Origin: Anaerobranca californiensis DSM 14826 | Lineage (GTDB): Bacteria; Bacillota; Proteinivoracia; Proteinivoracales; Proteinivoracaceae | DNA: 64,000 bases | Assembly (NCBI RefSeq): GCF_900142275.1 | Contig: NZ_FRAI01000005.1 | Span: forward strand, 310,001 to 374,000 | Direction of reading: 5' to 3' | Shown here: positions 42,985-52,005 of the stretch, in pieces | Position numbering within the stretch: position 1 is the stretch's first letter | Layout of the letters: each line of letters begins with the position of its first letter | Notes under the pieces: generated by a model | The model's database searches: none | What the model was told of the DNA's origin: nothing | What the model saw: only the letters and a program-made list of their open reading frames with translations | Program-made: the position numbers and the translations under genes

Positions 42985-44863
42985 AACCTACTCCTGAAAT
43001 TTCCTTAATTATTTTATTATATATCCCTTCCGCTGAAATACCATATTTGTCTAAAATTTCTTTTCTAGAACCATGTTCAATGAATTTATCGGGTAATGAA
43101 ATACTCAATAATTTACAATTGATATTTTCTTCAATAAATAGTGAAGAAACCAATTCCCCAAAGCCTCCAATTTTAGTGTGATCTTCAATTACTAAAGCTA
43201 ACCTATGTTTTTGGGCTAAAGATATTAACGTATCTTTGTCAAATGGTTTTATGTAGGGAAAATGAACTACAGTAGCTTTTATACCGACATCCAATAATTT
43301 TTGAGCTCCTTCTAAGGAAATGTTACTAGTAACTCCTGTAGAGATAATGAGAACATCTTTTCCCCCTTTTAAAACTTGACCTTTATTTTCCAAAATACCC
43401 GGACTATTATAGTCGATAAATTCATCAATCACTGTATCCCTTGGATATCTAATGGCTACTGGCATTTTTAATGTTAAAGCTGTATGAATACCATCCCTTA
43501 ACTCTTGACCATCTTTAGGTGAAATAATAGTGATATTAGGAATATGTCTTAAATAAGCAATATCATAAATACCTTGGTGTGTTTCACCATCTGCCCCCAC
43601 AATCCCAGCCCTATCTATGGCAAAAATTACAGGGAGATTAGGGAGACAGACATCATGAAGAATTTGATCATAACCCCTTTGCAAAAAGGTAGAATACACA
43701 GCAAAAATTGGTGTCATCCCTTCCTTTGCTAAACCTGCTGCCATGGTGACTGCATTTTGTTCAGCAATTCCAACATCAAAAAATCTCTGGGGATACTTTT
43801 GGGCAAACTCCTCAAGGCCAGTTCCCGGAGCCATTGCTGCAGTAATGGCGATAATTTTAGGATCCCTTTCTCCTTCTTTTATAATACTCTTTGAAAAAAC
43901 TTCAGTAAAACTGATGCCTTTACCCTTAATTACCCTACCAGTCTCTTTATCAAATTGTCCTACTCCATGAAAAAGTTGCGGGTTGTTTTCAGCTGGCCAA
44001 TATCCTTTGCCTTTTTTGGTTATAACGTGAACTAGCACCGGACCGTCGACTTTTTTAGCTTTCCTTAATGTATCTTCAACTACATTAAAATTGTGACCAT
44101 CGATGGGCCCAAGATACTTAAATCCCAATTCTTCAAAGAGAATACCTGCCACTAAGAGGTATTTTAAACTACCCTTGACCCTCTCTAAAGATTTATATAA
44201 TTTCCCTCCAATTGCTGGCACTTTATTTAATATATATTGTATATCCTTTTTAATTTTAGTATATTTAGAATCAGTTCTAAGGCGATTTAAATAACAACTT
44301 AAACCACCTACATTGTTAGTTATTGACATTTCATTATCGTTGAGGACTACTATTAATCTACAGTCTTGTTTATGTCCAGCAAAATTAAGGGCTTCAAAGG
44401 CCATTCCTCCCGTCATCGCCCCATCGCCAATAACTGCTACAACATTATAATTTTCTCCTTTAATTTCCCTAGCTAAAGCCATGCCTAGGGCGGCAGAAAT
44501 AGATGTAGAACTATGTCCCGTTTCAAAATGGTCATGGACACTCTCTTTAAATTTAGGGAAACCACTTAATCCCCCATATTTTCTCAAGGTATGGAAATCC
44601 TTTCGGCGGCCCGTTATAATTTTGTGAACATAGGTTTGATGACCTACATCCCAGACAATTTTATCTATAGGACTATTAAAAACCCTATGAAGAGCAATGG
44701 TTAATTCCACTACCCCTAGATTAGGTGCTAAATGCCCTCCTGTTTTAGAAACATTTTCTATTAGAAACTCCCGGATTTCTCCACAAAGTTTCTTTATTTC
44801 TTCAGTATTTAAAGTTTTTATATCATCAGGGCTGTTAATTTTATCTAAGATTTGATAATTCAC
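42947..44863 (-). CDS. dxs: 1-deoxy-D-xylulose-5-phosphate synthase
   Basis: First step of the non-mevalonate isoprenoid pathway: pyruvate and glyceraldehyde 3-phosphate to DXP, using thiamine diphosphate. GDGAMTGG (146-153) with N175 is the TPP motif; the transketolase-like middle domain has DRAGIVGADGETHQG. The 638 residues match. The GTG start overlaps the oapA stop by 4 bases. Together with ispA it explains why the OLE locus lies in an isoprenoid operon. Confidence 0.96.
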   Translation of the reverse strand: MNYQILDKINSPDDIKTLNTEEIKKLCGEIREFLIENVSKTGGHLAPNLGVVELTIALHRVFNSPIDKIVWDVGHQTYVHKIITGRRKDFHTLRKYGGLSGFPKFKESVHDHFETGHSSTSISAALGMALAREIKGENYNVVAVIGDGAMTGGMAFEALNFAGHKQDCRLIVVLNDNEMSITNNVGGLSCYLNRLRTDSKYTKIKKDIQYILNKVPAIGGKLYKSLERVKGSLKYLLVAGILFEELGFKYLGPIDGHNFNVVEDTLRKAKKVDGPVLVHVITKKGKGYWPAENNPQLFHGVGQFDKETGRVIKGKGISFTEVFSKSIIKEGERDPKIIAITAAMAPGTGLEEFAQKYPQRFFDVGIAEQNAVTMAAGLAKEGMTPIFAVYSTFLQRGYDQILHDVCLPNLPVIFAIDRAGIVGADGETHQGIYDIAYLRHIPNITIISPKDGQELRDGIHTALTLKMPVAIRYPRDTVIDEFIDYNSPGILENKGQVLKGGKDVLIISTGVTSNISLEGAQKLLDVGIKATVVHFPYIKPFDKDTLISLAQKHRLALVIEDHTKIGGFGELVSSLFIEENINCKLLSISLPDKFIEHGSRKEILDKYGISAEGIYNKIIKEISGVGYGKESAIRPVIG

Positions 44864-45435
44864 AAAATATCACACCCTTTTTTTCTTCTTTTACCTTTAG
44901 AATTTGTTAAATTTACTGGAAATATTTTTTCAATATAATAAATTATTTTACCAACAAAAACTAAGATCTCTGTAGATTTTTTTATAGCCAAAGTTTTTCC
45001 TATACCCTTCCCCCCTACAGTTATTCCTGCCACTACGGAAGTTAAAATAAGGCTATAAAAAGATTCTCCACCTTGACCAAACATCCTAAATATTATTGCT
45101 GCTGCAGCTCCACCACTTACTATACCGCTAATATCACCAATGACATCATTACAAAAAACAGCTACCCGTTCAGCATTTCTCACAAAAAAAAGGGCCTGTT
45201 TTGCACCAATTATTTTTTTTGCTGCTTTGGCATTAATTGGGGCCGTTTCCGCTACAGTGGCTGCAACTCCTATCATGTCAAATATTATACCCATAAATAC
45301 GATAGAAAACAACATGAAAAAAGCAGTAAATACACCTACTTTACTCAAAGTATTTTGAGAAAGGAGGGTAAATATTACTGCTAGTATAATTGTCCAAATT
45401 GTAATTTTTATTACCCACAAATTATCACTCTTCAA
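44860..45435 (-). CDS. oapA: OLE-associated membrane protein OapA
   Basis: OapA is the membrane partner of OLE RNA and has a DUF21/CorB-like membrane domain. The protein has spans at about 10-30 and 35-58 (FSIVFMGIIFDMIGVAATVAET), the stretch FVRNAERVAVFCNDVIGDISGIVSG and two more hydrophobic segments, ending in a basic tail (KGKRRKKG). Its gene lies directly downstream of the OLE RNA, before dxs, as in Bacillus halodurans. A TTG at 45441 is only 2 bases after GAGGTG; the TTG at 45435 has 8 and is chosen (191 residues). The RNA-binding role is established for the family, not tested here. Confidence 0.85.
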   Translation of the reverse strand: MKSDNLWVIKITIWTIILAVIFTLLSQNTLSKVGVFTAFFMLFSIVFMGIIFDMIGVAATVAETAPINAKAAKKIIGAKQALFFVRNAERVAVFCNDVIGDISGIVSGGAAAAIIFRMFGQGGESFYSLILTSVVAGITVGGKGIGKTLAIKKSTEILVFVGKIIYYIEKIFPVNLTNSKGKRRKKGCDIL

Positions 45436-45454
45436 ATTCAATACACCTCAAACT

Positions 45455-46065
45455 ATTATGTAACGGTGGTAATACAGAGGGTAAATGTTGCGGCTTAGGT
45501 CTAGCAGGTTTTCCCAGAAAATTACCTAGTGTCGCCATCTAGGCGGTTTCCCTTTAAAATTTTCTCTGTTTTAAAACAGGGCTAGATTGCCACTTAGTCC
45601 GCACTTTAATCCCCTCTGTATCTCCTTACGGAACAGTCTAGGAGCTTTCCTCAACAAAGGTTGCTATATCCTAGCCTCTTTTGCACTAATGGTTTCAACC
45701 ACTGGTTTTCAAATTAGGCCCCTTTGAAAATCCAGGTCTAAGTAGTATCCACCATTACCACTCAAGGCAGGCTACACTGTACACAGCCCTTGTTTTCGGG
45801 CAGAACCGCATACAGGTTTCTATCCTAAGGCATAATTTAACACCCCATCTGCGTGTTAAACTACAAACTTAGGTCTCCGCGGAGGCGGGGTCAACGCCCA
45901 CATGCCATTGTGGATCGCCCCATCCCCCTTAACTCCCAGCACCAGCCCACGACTGGGCGTCGTAAGCCAGCACCAGGAACTTCATCGATGTGCCCTTAAC
46001 GGATTTTTAGGCCCGTCTTCAGATATAGCACCTTTGACTAGAATACTGCACCACCGTTATTGATA
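45455..46065 (-). ncRNA. ole: OLE RNA (ornate, large, extremophilic RNA)
   Basis: A 600-base stretch without a protein gene, visibly richer in G and C than its surroundings. Its two ends pair perfectly over 10 bases: TAACGGTGGT (45461-45470) with its complement at 46050-46059. Inside are several clear hairpins, for example GCCCA-GTCG-TGGGC near 45955, CCTAG...CTAGG near 45530, and TGGTTGAAACCA near 45700. Size (about 610), closing stem, neighbours (ispA and xse genes upstream, oapA and dxs downstream) and host type all fit OLE RNA, which forms a membrane complex with OapA and affects resistance to cold, alcohol and Mg stress in Bacillus halodurans. I identified it by structure and context, not by alignment. 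Confidence 0.85.
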
Positions 46066-46071
46066 AAATTT

Positions 46072-46100
46072 ATAATAACATTTTAAAAAAATTTTTTCAA
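46072..46100 (-). promoter_or_regulatory. SigA-type promoter of the OLE RNA
   Basis: TTGAAA, 17 bases, TATTAT on the minus strand, ending 13 bases before the closing stem of the RNA. It lies between the PAP2-like gene and OLE, so the RNA can be made apart from the operon. Confidence 0.65.
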
Positions 46101-46107
46101 TAGCTAT

Positions 46108-46542
46108 TTAAATCAAATATGGAACAATTACACCTAATAATGCACCTGCCACTACTTCTATCGGCGTATGTCCTAATAATTCTTTTAATTTCTCCTTCTC
46201 ATCTATTATTTTATTTCCTTGTTGGAGTTCAGAAATAATAATATTGAGAATTTTAGCCTGTTTTCCAGCTGCCCTTCTTACCCCTGCGGCATCATACATT
46301 ACCACTAATGCAAAAATAAAACTGATAGCAGTTAATGGACTATCCCAGCCAAAATCCAAGGCTAAGGTAGTAGTAAGTGCCATAACCAATGCAGAATGGG
46401 AACTGGGCATACCCCCTGCTCCTACAAAGCGATAGGCATTAAATTCTCTATTTAATAATAATTCTATAATAACCTTTAGAGTTTGTGCAATGAACCATGC
46501 TACTGCAGGTACAAAGAAATATCTATTATTAAAAATCAACAA
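46108..46542 (-). CDS. Divergent PAP2 family protein (DUF212, YuiD-like)
   Basis: A small membrane protein of 144 residues with four hydrophobic segments and the family motif GAGGMPSSHSALVMA (about 42-56), close to the PAP2 phosphatase motif SxxxH, plus VMYDAAGVRRAAGKQA (about 81-96). It may act on isoprenoid or other lipid phosphates, but no activity is known to me. It sits between ispA and the OLE RNA. Confidence 0.88.
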   Translation of the reverse strand: MLIFNNRYFFVPAVAWFIAQTLKVIIELLLNREFNAYRFVGAGGMPSSHSALVMALTTTLALDFGWDSPLTAISFIFALVVMYDAAGVRRAAGKQAKILNIIISELQQGNKIIDEKEKLKELLGHTPIEVVAGALLGVIVPYLI

Positions 46543-46560
46543 TATTATCCTCCTTAAAAC

Positions 46561-47442
46561 TTACCCTTTTCTCGTTAGAAGATATGTTAATATTTCTTTT
46601 AAATATGGAATTTGCAAATTCCCTTCAGATAGAGCTTCAACACCTAATTGGGCATAATATTGGGCTAATTCCTTAGCTTTTTCTAAACCCTTAATGCTGA
46701 CATAAGTTGCTTTTTGAAGTTTTTCATCACTTCCTGAGAGTTTACCCATATCTTGAAAGTTACCGCAAATATCTAGTATATCATCGGTAATCTGGAATGT
46801 CAAGCCTAGAGATTCACCGTATTTTTCTAAAGCTTTTTTTTCTTCATCTTTTAAATCACAAATTTCAGCAGCCATTTTAAGGGGGGCTAATAGTAGTTTT
46901 CCTGTTTTATTAATATGGATTTCCTTTAATTCTTCCTCAGTTAATATTTTACCCTCATTTTCAAGATCTAAAACTTGCCCTTTAATCATCCCAGAAGGAC
47001 CTGCTGCTTCACTTAAAATACTAATAACTTTAATCTTTTTATCTGCCGATAAGTTTTTAATCTCTGATATAATATTAAAGGCTTGGGTTAGCAAAGCATC
47101 TCCTGCTAAAATAGCCATCCCCTCACCAAAGACTTTATGATTAGTTAATTTCCCCCTCCGATAATCATCATCATCCATAGAGGGTAAATCATCATGGATT
47201 AGGGAATAAGTATGAATATATTCAATACTTAATGCTAATGGGAGGGAAATTTCTCTAGAGATTTTATAATGATCGCAAACCAATAAGAGTAAAAGGGGAC
47301 GAATTCTTTTTCCCCCTGCCTTTAAACTATATTCCATAGATTTTGCTAAATTTTCCGGTACATCTTGGGGAATAAAATGACACAGATTATTATCTATAAG
47401 CTCCTTATAACCCTTTAAAACTTCTAATAATTCCACCGACAT
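46561..47442 (-). CDS. ispA: Farnesyl/geranyl diphosphate synthase
   Basis: Condenses IPP with DMAPP and GPP to farnesyl diphosphate. First Asp-rich motif DDLPSMDDDD (about 82-91) with a following RRGK, second Asp-rich motif DDILD (about 222-226), and GKRIRPLLLLL (about 39-49). Length 293 matches IspA. It begins 6 bases after xseB. Confidence 0.95.
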   Translation of the reverse strand: MSVELLEVLKGYKELIDNNLCHFIPQDVPENLAKSMEYSLKAGGKRIRPLLLLLVCDHYKISREISLPLALSIEYIHTYSLIHDDLPSMDDDDYRRGKLTNHKVFGEGMAILAGDALLTQAFNIISEIKNLSADKKIKVISILSEAAGPSGMIKGQVLDLENEGKILTEEELKEIHINKTGKLLLAPLKMAAEICDLKDEEKKALEKYGESLGLTFQITDDILDICGNFQDMGKLSGSDEKLQKATYVSIKGLEKAKELAQYYAQLGVEALSEGNLQIPYLKEILTYLLTRKG

Positions 47443-47448
47443 TTCTCC

Positions 47449-47637
47449 TTACTCTACTTTTTCTGTTAAACTTTCAATTTTTTGTTCTGCTTTTTGAATT
47501 TTTTCTTTACAAAAGTTTAATAAAGCCATACCTTCTTCAAATTTCTTTATAGCTTCTTCTAACTCAAGGTTGCCCTCTTCTAAACTTTTAACAATCCCCC
47601 GAAGTTCATTATAAGCTTCTTCAAACTTCTTTTCCAT
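47449..47637 (-). CDS. xseB: Exodeoxyribonuclease VII small subunit
   Basis: A 62-residue acidic helical protein: MEKKFEEAYNELRGIVKSLE and EGNLELEEAIKKFEEGMALL are the family fingerprint. It joins XseA to form the single-strand exonuclease. It lies between xseA and ispA, 4 bases after xseA. Confidence 0.95.
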   Translation of the reverse strand: MEKKFEEAYNELRGIVKSLEEGNLELEEAIKKFEEGMALLNFCKEKIQKAEQKIESLTEKVE

Positions 47638-47641
47638 ATAT

Positions 47642-48847
47642 TCATTTCACCTCAATTTTTTCTAAAATCTTGCACCAAAGTTTTCCATCTGCTAAAGACA
47701 CTTCTATTTCCTCATCTACCTCTACTTCTTTGATACTTTTTAATATTTTATTCCTCAATTTAATAAATGCATAGCCCCTTTTTAAAACCTCATTAGGGGA
47801 AAGGGACAAAATTTTATTTTCCTCTGCTAATAAAGCTTTTTTATAAAAATTAATTATATTATTGTATCCATTAAGTAGATCCCTTTGTAGTAAATCAAGG
47901 TTCTGATAAAAAGGATTGAGAATAGTTAGCGGCCGTTGGATAACAAGGCGAGAATTTAATTCCATCAGTCTTTCCTTTTGCCTACTTAAATTTTTCCTAA
48001 GGAAATTTTTTAATGAACTTTCATATATAACTAGTTGTCCATTCAGTTCCTGTAAATCTAAAACCGCCTGTTGAGCTGCTGCTGTAGGTGTTGCAGCCCT
48101 TTTATCAGCGACAAAATCAGCTATAGTAAAGTCAGTTTCATGGCCAATCCCAGTAATTATTGGGATGGGACAGTTAAAAATAGCCCTTGCCACTTCTTCT
48201 TCGTTAAAAGGCCATAAATCTTCTAAACTCCCTCCACCTCTGGCTAAAATTATTAAGTCTATATCTGTTCTTTTCCCTAAACTTTCTAATTTACTAACTA
48301 TATCGTATTTTGCATAAGCACCCTGTACTAAACAAGTTGCAACTACTACTTCTACTAAAGGATTGCGATTTTTTAAAGTTATGAGAATATCCCTTAGGGC
48401 AGCAGAATTATCACCGGTGACTACCCCAATTTTTTGGGGAAATTGAGGAATAGGTCTTTTATTAGTTTCACTAAATAACCCTTCCTTTTCTAACTTCTCT
48501 TTTAACTGATTAAAAGCAATGGTTAAGTCCCCTTCTCCTATAGAATGGAGGGAGGAAGCGTATAATTGATAGCTTCCCCCTTCTGGATAAACCCCTACAT
48601 AACCTGTAATTATAACTTGCTGACCATCCTGGGGCATAAACTTTAAATGTTTAGTATTGTATTTAAACATTACAACTTTTATCACACTCTGATTGTCCTT
48701 TAAAGTAAAATAAAGGTGTCCGCTATTGTGTTTTTTAAAATTAGAGATTTCCCCTTTTACTGCTATGTCCCGCAAAAGGGGCTCTTCCTCTAGCAATTCT
48801 TTAATTATAGTTGTTAATTGACTAACGGTTATGGGGCTTTTAAACAT
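47642..48847 (-). CDS. xseA: Exodeoxyribonuclease VII large subunit
   Basis: The catalytic subunit, degrading single-stranded DNA from both ends. N-terminal OB fold (about 1-100), and the catalytic block [20 protein letters not shown] (about 199-218) followed by [26 protein letters not shown], all typical. A coiled-coil C-terminal part binds XseB. Its start overlaps the folD stop by 8 bases. Confidence 0.96.
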   Translation of the reverse strand: MFKSPITVSQLTTIIKELLEEEPLLRDIAVKGEISNFKKHNSGHLYFTLKDNQSVIKVVMFKYNTKHLKFMPQDGQQVIITGYVGVYPEGGSYQLYASSLHSIGEGDLTIAFNQLKEKLEKEGLFSETNKRPIPQFPQKIGVVTGDNSAALRDILITLKNRNPLVEVVVATCLVQGAYAKYDIVSKLESLGKRTDIDLIILARGGGSLEDLWPFNEEEVARAIFNCPIPIITGIGHETDFTIADFVADKRAATPTAAAQQAVLDLQELNGQLVIYESSLKNFLRKNLSRQKERLMELNSRLVIQRPLTILNPFYQNLDLLQRDLLNGYNNIINFYKKALLAEENKILSLSPNEVLKRGYAFIKLRNKILKSIKEVEVDEEIEVSLADGKLWCKILEKIEVK

Positions 48848-49694
48848 TATTTTTCCTTCTTTCAGCAGATAATACGGTATTGTGCATTAACATAGCAATA
48901 GTCATAGGACCAACACCACCGGGGACTGGGGTTATCTGAGAAGCTACTTCTTTTACTCCATCAAAATCCACATCACCTACAAGGCCTGATTCTACCCGGT
49001 TAATTCCAACATCTATAACAACGGCCCCTTCTTTAACCATATCTTTAGTGATCATCTTTGGTCTACCAACTGCCACAATTAATACATCAGCTTGTCTTGT
49101 AATAGCAGCTAAATCTTTAGTCCTAGAATGGGCAATTGTTACAGTGGCATGACGTTGTAAAGCCAATTGAGCCATTGGCTTACCCACAATATTACTTCTA
49201 CCAACTACCACTACATGTTTACCTGTTAAATCCACATTACAATGTTCTAACATCACTATCACTCCAAGGGGAGTACAGGGTACAAAGGCATCCCTTCCAA
49301 TACATAAATTGCCGACATTTATACTATGAAAGCCATCTACGTCCTTTTGAGGATCAATTGCATCAAGTACTTTCCATTCATCGATGTGTTTGGGTAGTGG
49401 AAGTTGGACTAAAATTCCGTGGATATTTGAATCATTATTTAGCTTTTCCAATAAATCTAATACTTCCTTTTCTGAAGTATTTCCATCTAATCTATAAACT
49501 TCAGAGTGGATACCTAATTTTTTACAGGTCTTTTCTTTCATCCCTACATAAGCTTGTGACGCAGGATCTTCTCCTACTAATATTACCCCCAAACCTGGAG
49601 TGATGCCTTTAGCTTTTAAATTATCTACCCTTTTTTGAATTTCATCTTTCACCTTTTGGGCTATAAGTTTACCATCAATCAAAGCTGCTGCCAA
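48840..49694 (-). CDS. folD: Bifunctional methylenetetrahydrofolate dehydrogenase/cyclohydrolase
   Basis: Converts methylene-THF to formyl-THF in one-carbon metabolism. Catalytic-region motif [14 protein letters not shown] (about 50-63, with the Lys) and [10 protein letters not shown], the NADP site [16 protein letters not shown] (about 162-177) and the C-terminal [15 protein letters not shown]. Length 284 fits. It begins 12 bases after nfnB. Confidence 0.96.
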   Translation of the reverse strand: MAAALIDGKLIAQKVKDEIQKRVDNLKAKGITPGLGVILVGEDPASQAYVGMKEKTCKKLGIHSEVYRLDGNTSEKEVLDLLEKLNNDSNIHGILVQLPLPKHIDEWKVLDAIDPQKDVDGFHSINVGNLCIGRDAFVPCTPLGVIVMLEHCNVDLTGKHVVVVGRSNIVGKPMAQLALQRHATVTIAHSRTKDLAAITRQADVLIVAVGRPKMITKDMVKEGAVVIDVGINRVESGLVGDVDFDGVKEVASQITPVPGGVGPMTIAMLMHNTVLSAERRKNNV

Positions 49695-49706
49695 ATTCTT
49701 CCCCTC

Positions 49707-51092
49707 CTAACCTTTGTTTTTTAAATATTGGTCAATAGCAATGGCGGCATTTTTTCCTGCTCCCATAGCTTTTATTACAGTGGCAGCTCCAGTTACTACA
49801 TCACCACCGGCAAAAACTCCTTCCATTGAAGTTTTACCAGTCAGTTCATCGGCGATAATGTTACCCCATTTTGAAGTTTTTAAGTTTGGGGTAGATCTGG
49901 GTATTAACGGATTAGGTCCTTGACCTACAGCAATAATAACCCCATCAACATCTAATTGGAAATCTGAACCTTCTACGGGAATTGGCCTCCGCCTTCCTGA
50001 AGAGTCTGGCTCCCCTAACTCCATTTTTACACATTTAAGGCCAGTTACCCAACCCTCTTCATTTCCTAAAATTTCCACAGGATTTGTTAATAATTTAAAT
50101 ATAATCCCTTCTTCTTTGGCATGGTGTACTTCTTCTTCCCTAGCAGGCATTTCCTCTTCAGAGCGGCGATAAACAATATATACCTCTTCTGCCCCTAACC
50201 TTTTTGCTGTTCTAGCGGCATCCATTGCGACATTTCCTGCTCCCACCACCGCCACTTTCTTACCTACTTTAATAGGTGTATGCCAATCTGGATGTAGATA
50301 TGCCCTCATAAGGTTTACCCTTGTTAAAAATTCATTGGCAGAATAAACTCCATTTAAATTTTCTCCGGGAATATTTAAAAAGTAAGGTAGCCCTGCCCCA
50401 GAACCTATAAAAACGGCTTCATAACCTTCAGCAAATAATTCTTCTATTGTAATAGTTTGGCCAATTACCACATTAGTCTTAAGTTCCACTCCTAAATCTA
50501 ATAAAGAGTTTATTTCCTCTTCAACAATTTTTTTAGGTAATCTAAATTCAGGAATACCATACATCAGTACTCCCCCTGGCTGGTGGAAAGCTTCAAAGAT
50601 GGTAACTTTATAACCCATTTTAGCTAGTTCCCCGGCACAGGTTAAGCCAGCGGGTCCTGAACCAACTACAGCAACTTTTTTACCTTCAGTAACTTTTTTC
50701 CCTTTAGGTTTTACATTTGCCCTTTCCCAGTCTGCCACAAACCTTTCTAATCTACCAATGGCAACTGGTTCATTTTTTATACCTACGACACACAATTTTT
50801 CACATTGATCTTCTTGGGGACATACCCTTCCACAAATAGCTGGTAGAGAGTTTTTGTCCTTTAAAATCTCAATAGAACTTTGAAAATCTCCTTCAGCTAT
50901 TTTTTGAATAAACTGTGGAATATCTATTCCTACAGGACAACCTTGAACACAACGGGGATTTTTACATTGAATACATCTCTTAGCTTCCGCTATGGCAGTT
51001 TGTTCATCATATCCTAAGGCAACTTCAGAGAAATTCTTAATCCTTTCATCTACAGGCTGACAAGGCATTGGATGTTTTTTAGTTCCTGGCAT
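49707..51092 (-). CDS. NADH-dependent ferredoxin:NADP oxidoreductase, large subunit (NfnB/GltA type)
   Basis: FAD- and iron-sulfur-containing subunit of the GltB-small-subunit-like family. N-terminal Cys block CIQCKNPRCVQGCPVGI and CGRVCPQEDQCEKLC, FAD motif VVGSGPAGLTCAGELAKMG, and NADP motif AVVGAGNVAMDAARTAKRLG. With no large glutamate synthase gene near but an NfnA-like gene upstream, it should be NfnB, an electron-bifurcating transhydrogenase. The ATG at 51092 is chosen: GGAGG lies 9 bases away, whereas upstream codons to 51122 lie deep in nfnA. Confidence 0.87.
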   Translation of the reverse strand: MPGTKKHPMPCQPVDERIKNFSEVALGYDEQTAIAEAKRCIQCKNPRCVQGCPVGIDIPQFIQKIAEGDFQSSIEILKDKNSLPAICGRVCPQEDQCEKLCVVGIKNEPVAIGRLERFVADWERANVKPKGKKVTEGKKVAVVGSGPAGLTCAGELAKMGYKVTIFEAFHQPGGVLMYGIPEFRLPKKIVEEEINSLLDLGVELKTNVVIGQTITIEELFAEGYEAVFIGSGAGLPYFLNIPGENLNGVYSANEFLTRVNLMRAYLHPDWHTPIKVGKKVAVVGAGNVAMDAARTAKRLGAEEVYIVYRRSEEEMPAREEEVHHAKEEGIIFKLLTNPVEILGNEEGWVTGLKCVKMELGEPDSSGRRRPIPVEGSDFQLDVDGVIIAVGQGPNPLIPRSTPNLKTSKWGNIIADELTGKTSMEGVFAGGDVVTGAATVIKAMGAGKNAAIAIDQYLKNKG

Positions 51093-51921
51093 TTTCTTCC
51101 GCCTCCCCACATTTACAGTCAACTAACTTTTCTTCTTCCCTGTACATTCTCAACCTTCTCATTTGTTCATCAAAATCAATACTGTGAGCTTCAAAGGCCG
51201 GTCCATCGATACAAGCAAATTTGACTTCATCTCCTATGGTTACCCTGCAACCACCACACATACCGGTACCATCAACCATCAGGGAGTTTAAACTTACAAT
51301 TGTATATATACCGTATTCCTTTGTAAGGTCACTTACAGCTTTCATCATAGGCATAGGACCAATGGCTATAACACAATCAATTTCCATACCTGATAGGATT
51401 AACTCTTTAAGGGCATCGGTGACAAATCCCTTTCTACCTCTACTGCCATCATCGGTGGTGATATACAGTTCTTTACTCACCCTTTTCATTTCATCAACGT
51501 AAAATAGTAAATCTTTATTCCTCGCCCCAATTATCGATATTACCTCTACACCATTTTTATGAAGTTCTTTAGCTTCTGGATACACCGGAGCTACCCCTAC
51601 TCCCCCACCAATACACACTACCCTTTTAGCTTTGGGATGTTCAGTGGCTTTACCTAAGGGACCAACTAAATCTAAAATTACATCTCCAACTTCTAAGTTT
51701 CCTAACAATTTAGTGGATGCCCCAACTTCTTGGAAAATTAAAGTAATACTCCCCTTTTCCCTATCGTAATCAGCAATAGTTAAAGGAAACCTTTCTCCCC
51801 TTTCATGTACCCTTAAAATAACAAATTGTCCTGCCTTGGCTTTTCTAGCAATCAAAGGGGCAGCAACAACAATTTGTTTAAGTGTAGGTGCTAAAACCTT
51901 CTTTTCCAAAATTTTGTTCAC
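51079..51921 (-). CDS. Ferredoxin:NADP oxidoreductase, small subunit (NfnA; FAD/NAD-binding)
   Basis: A dihydroorotate-dehydrogenase-electron-transfer-like flavoprotein of 280 residues. FAD motif RFPLTIADYD (about 44-53), NAD motif VCIGGGVGVAPVYPEAK (about 106-122), and a [2Fe-2S] Cys set DGTGMCGGCRVTIGDEVKFACIDGP (given by ends DGTGMC and ACIDGP, about 215-239). It pairs with the 49707 gene, overlapping it by 14 bases. The pair would couple NADH and reduced ferredoxin to NADPH, useful beside the Vor pathway. Confidence 0.87.
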   Translation of the reverse strand: MNKILEKKVLAPTLKQIVVAAPLIARKAKAGQFVILRVHERGERFPLTIADYDREKGSITLIFQEVGASTKLLGNLEVGDVILDLVGPLGKATEHPKAKRVVCIGGGVGVAPVYPEAKELHKNGVEVISIIGARNKDLLFYVDEMKRVSKELYITTDDGSRGRKGFVTDALKELILSGMEIDCVIAIGPMPMMKAVSDLTKEYGIYTIVSLNSLMVDGTGMCGGCRVTIGDEVKFACIDGPAFEAHSIDFDEQMRRLRMYREEEKLVDCKCGEAEENARN

Positions 51922-52005
51922 AAGTAACCCTCCCTGTTTTTAACATCACGGAACTAACACATACATTAATAATTTCTATATAAATACTTAAAACCCTGCC
52001 ATATT

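Noticed and set aside
45073-45384. A 103-codon plus-strand frame with Tyr-rich content
   Set aside because: It is antisense to oapA and shows only the complement of its hydrophobic codons.
45455-46065. A group II intron or tmRNA as explanation of the structured region
   Set aside because: No intron-encoded protein, no interrupted host gene, no tRNA-like ends or tag frame; the size and neighbours fit OLE RNA.
49136-49603. A 155-codon plus-strand frame
   Set aside because: It lies wholly antisense within folD, which has all family motifs; no start signals.
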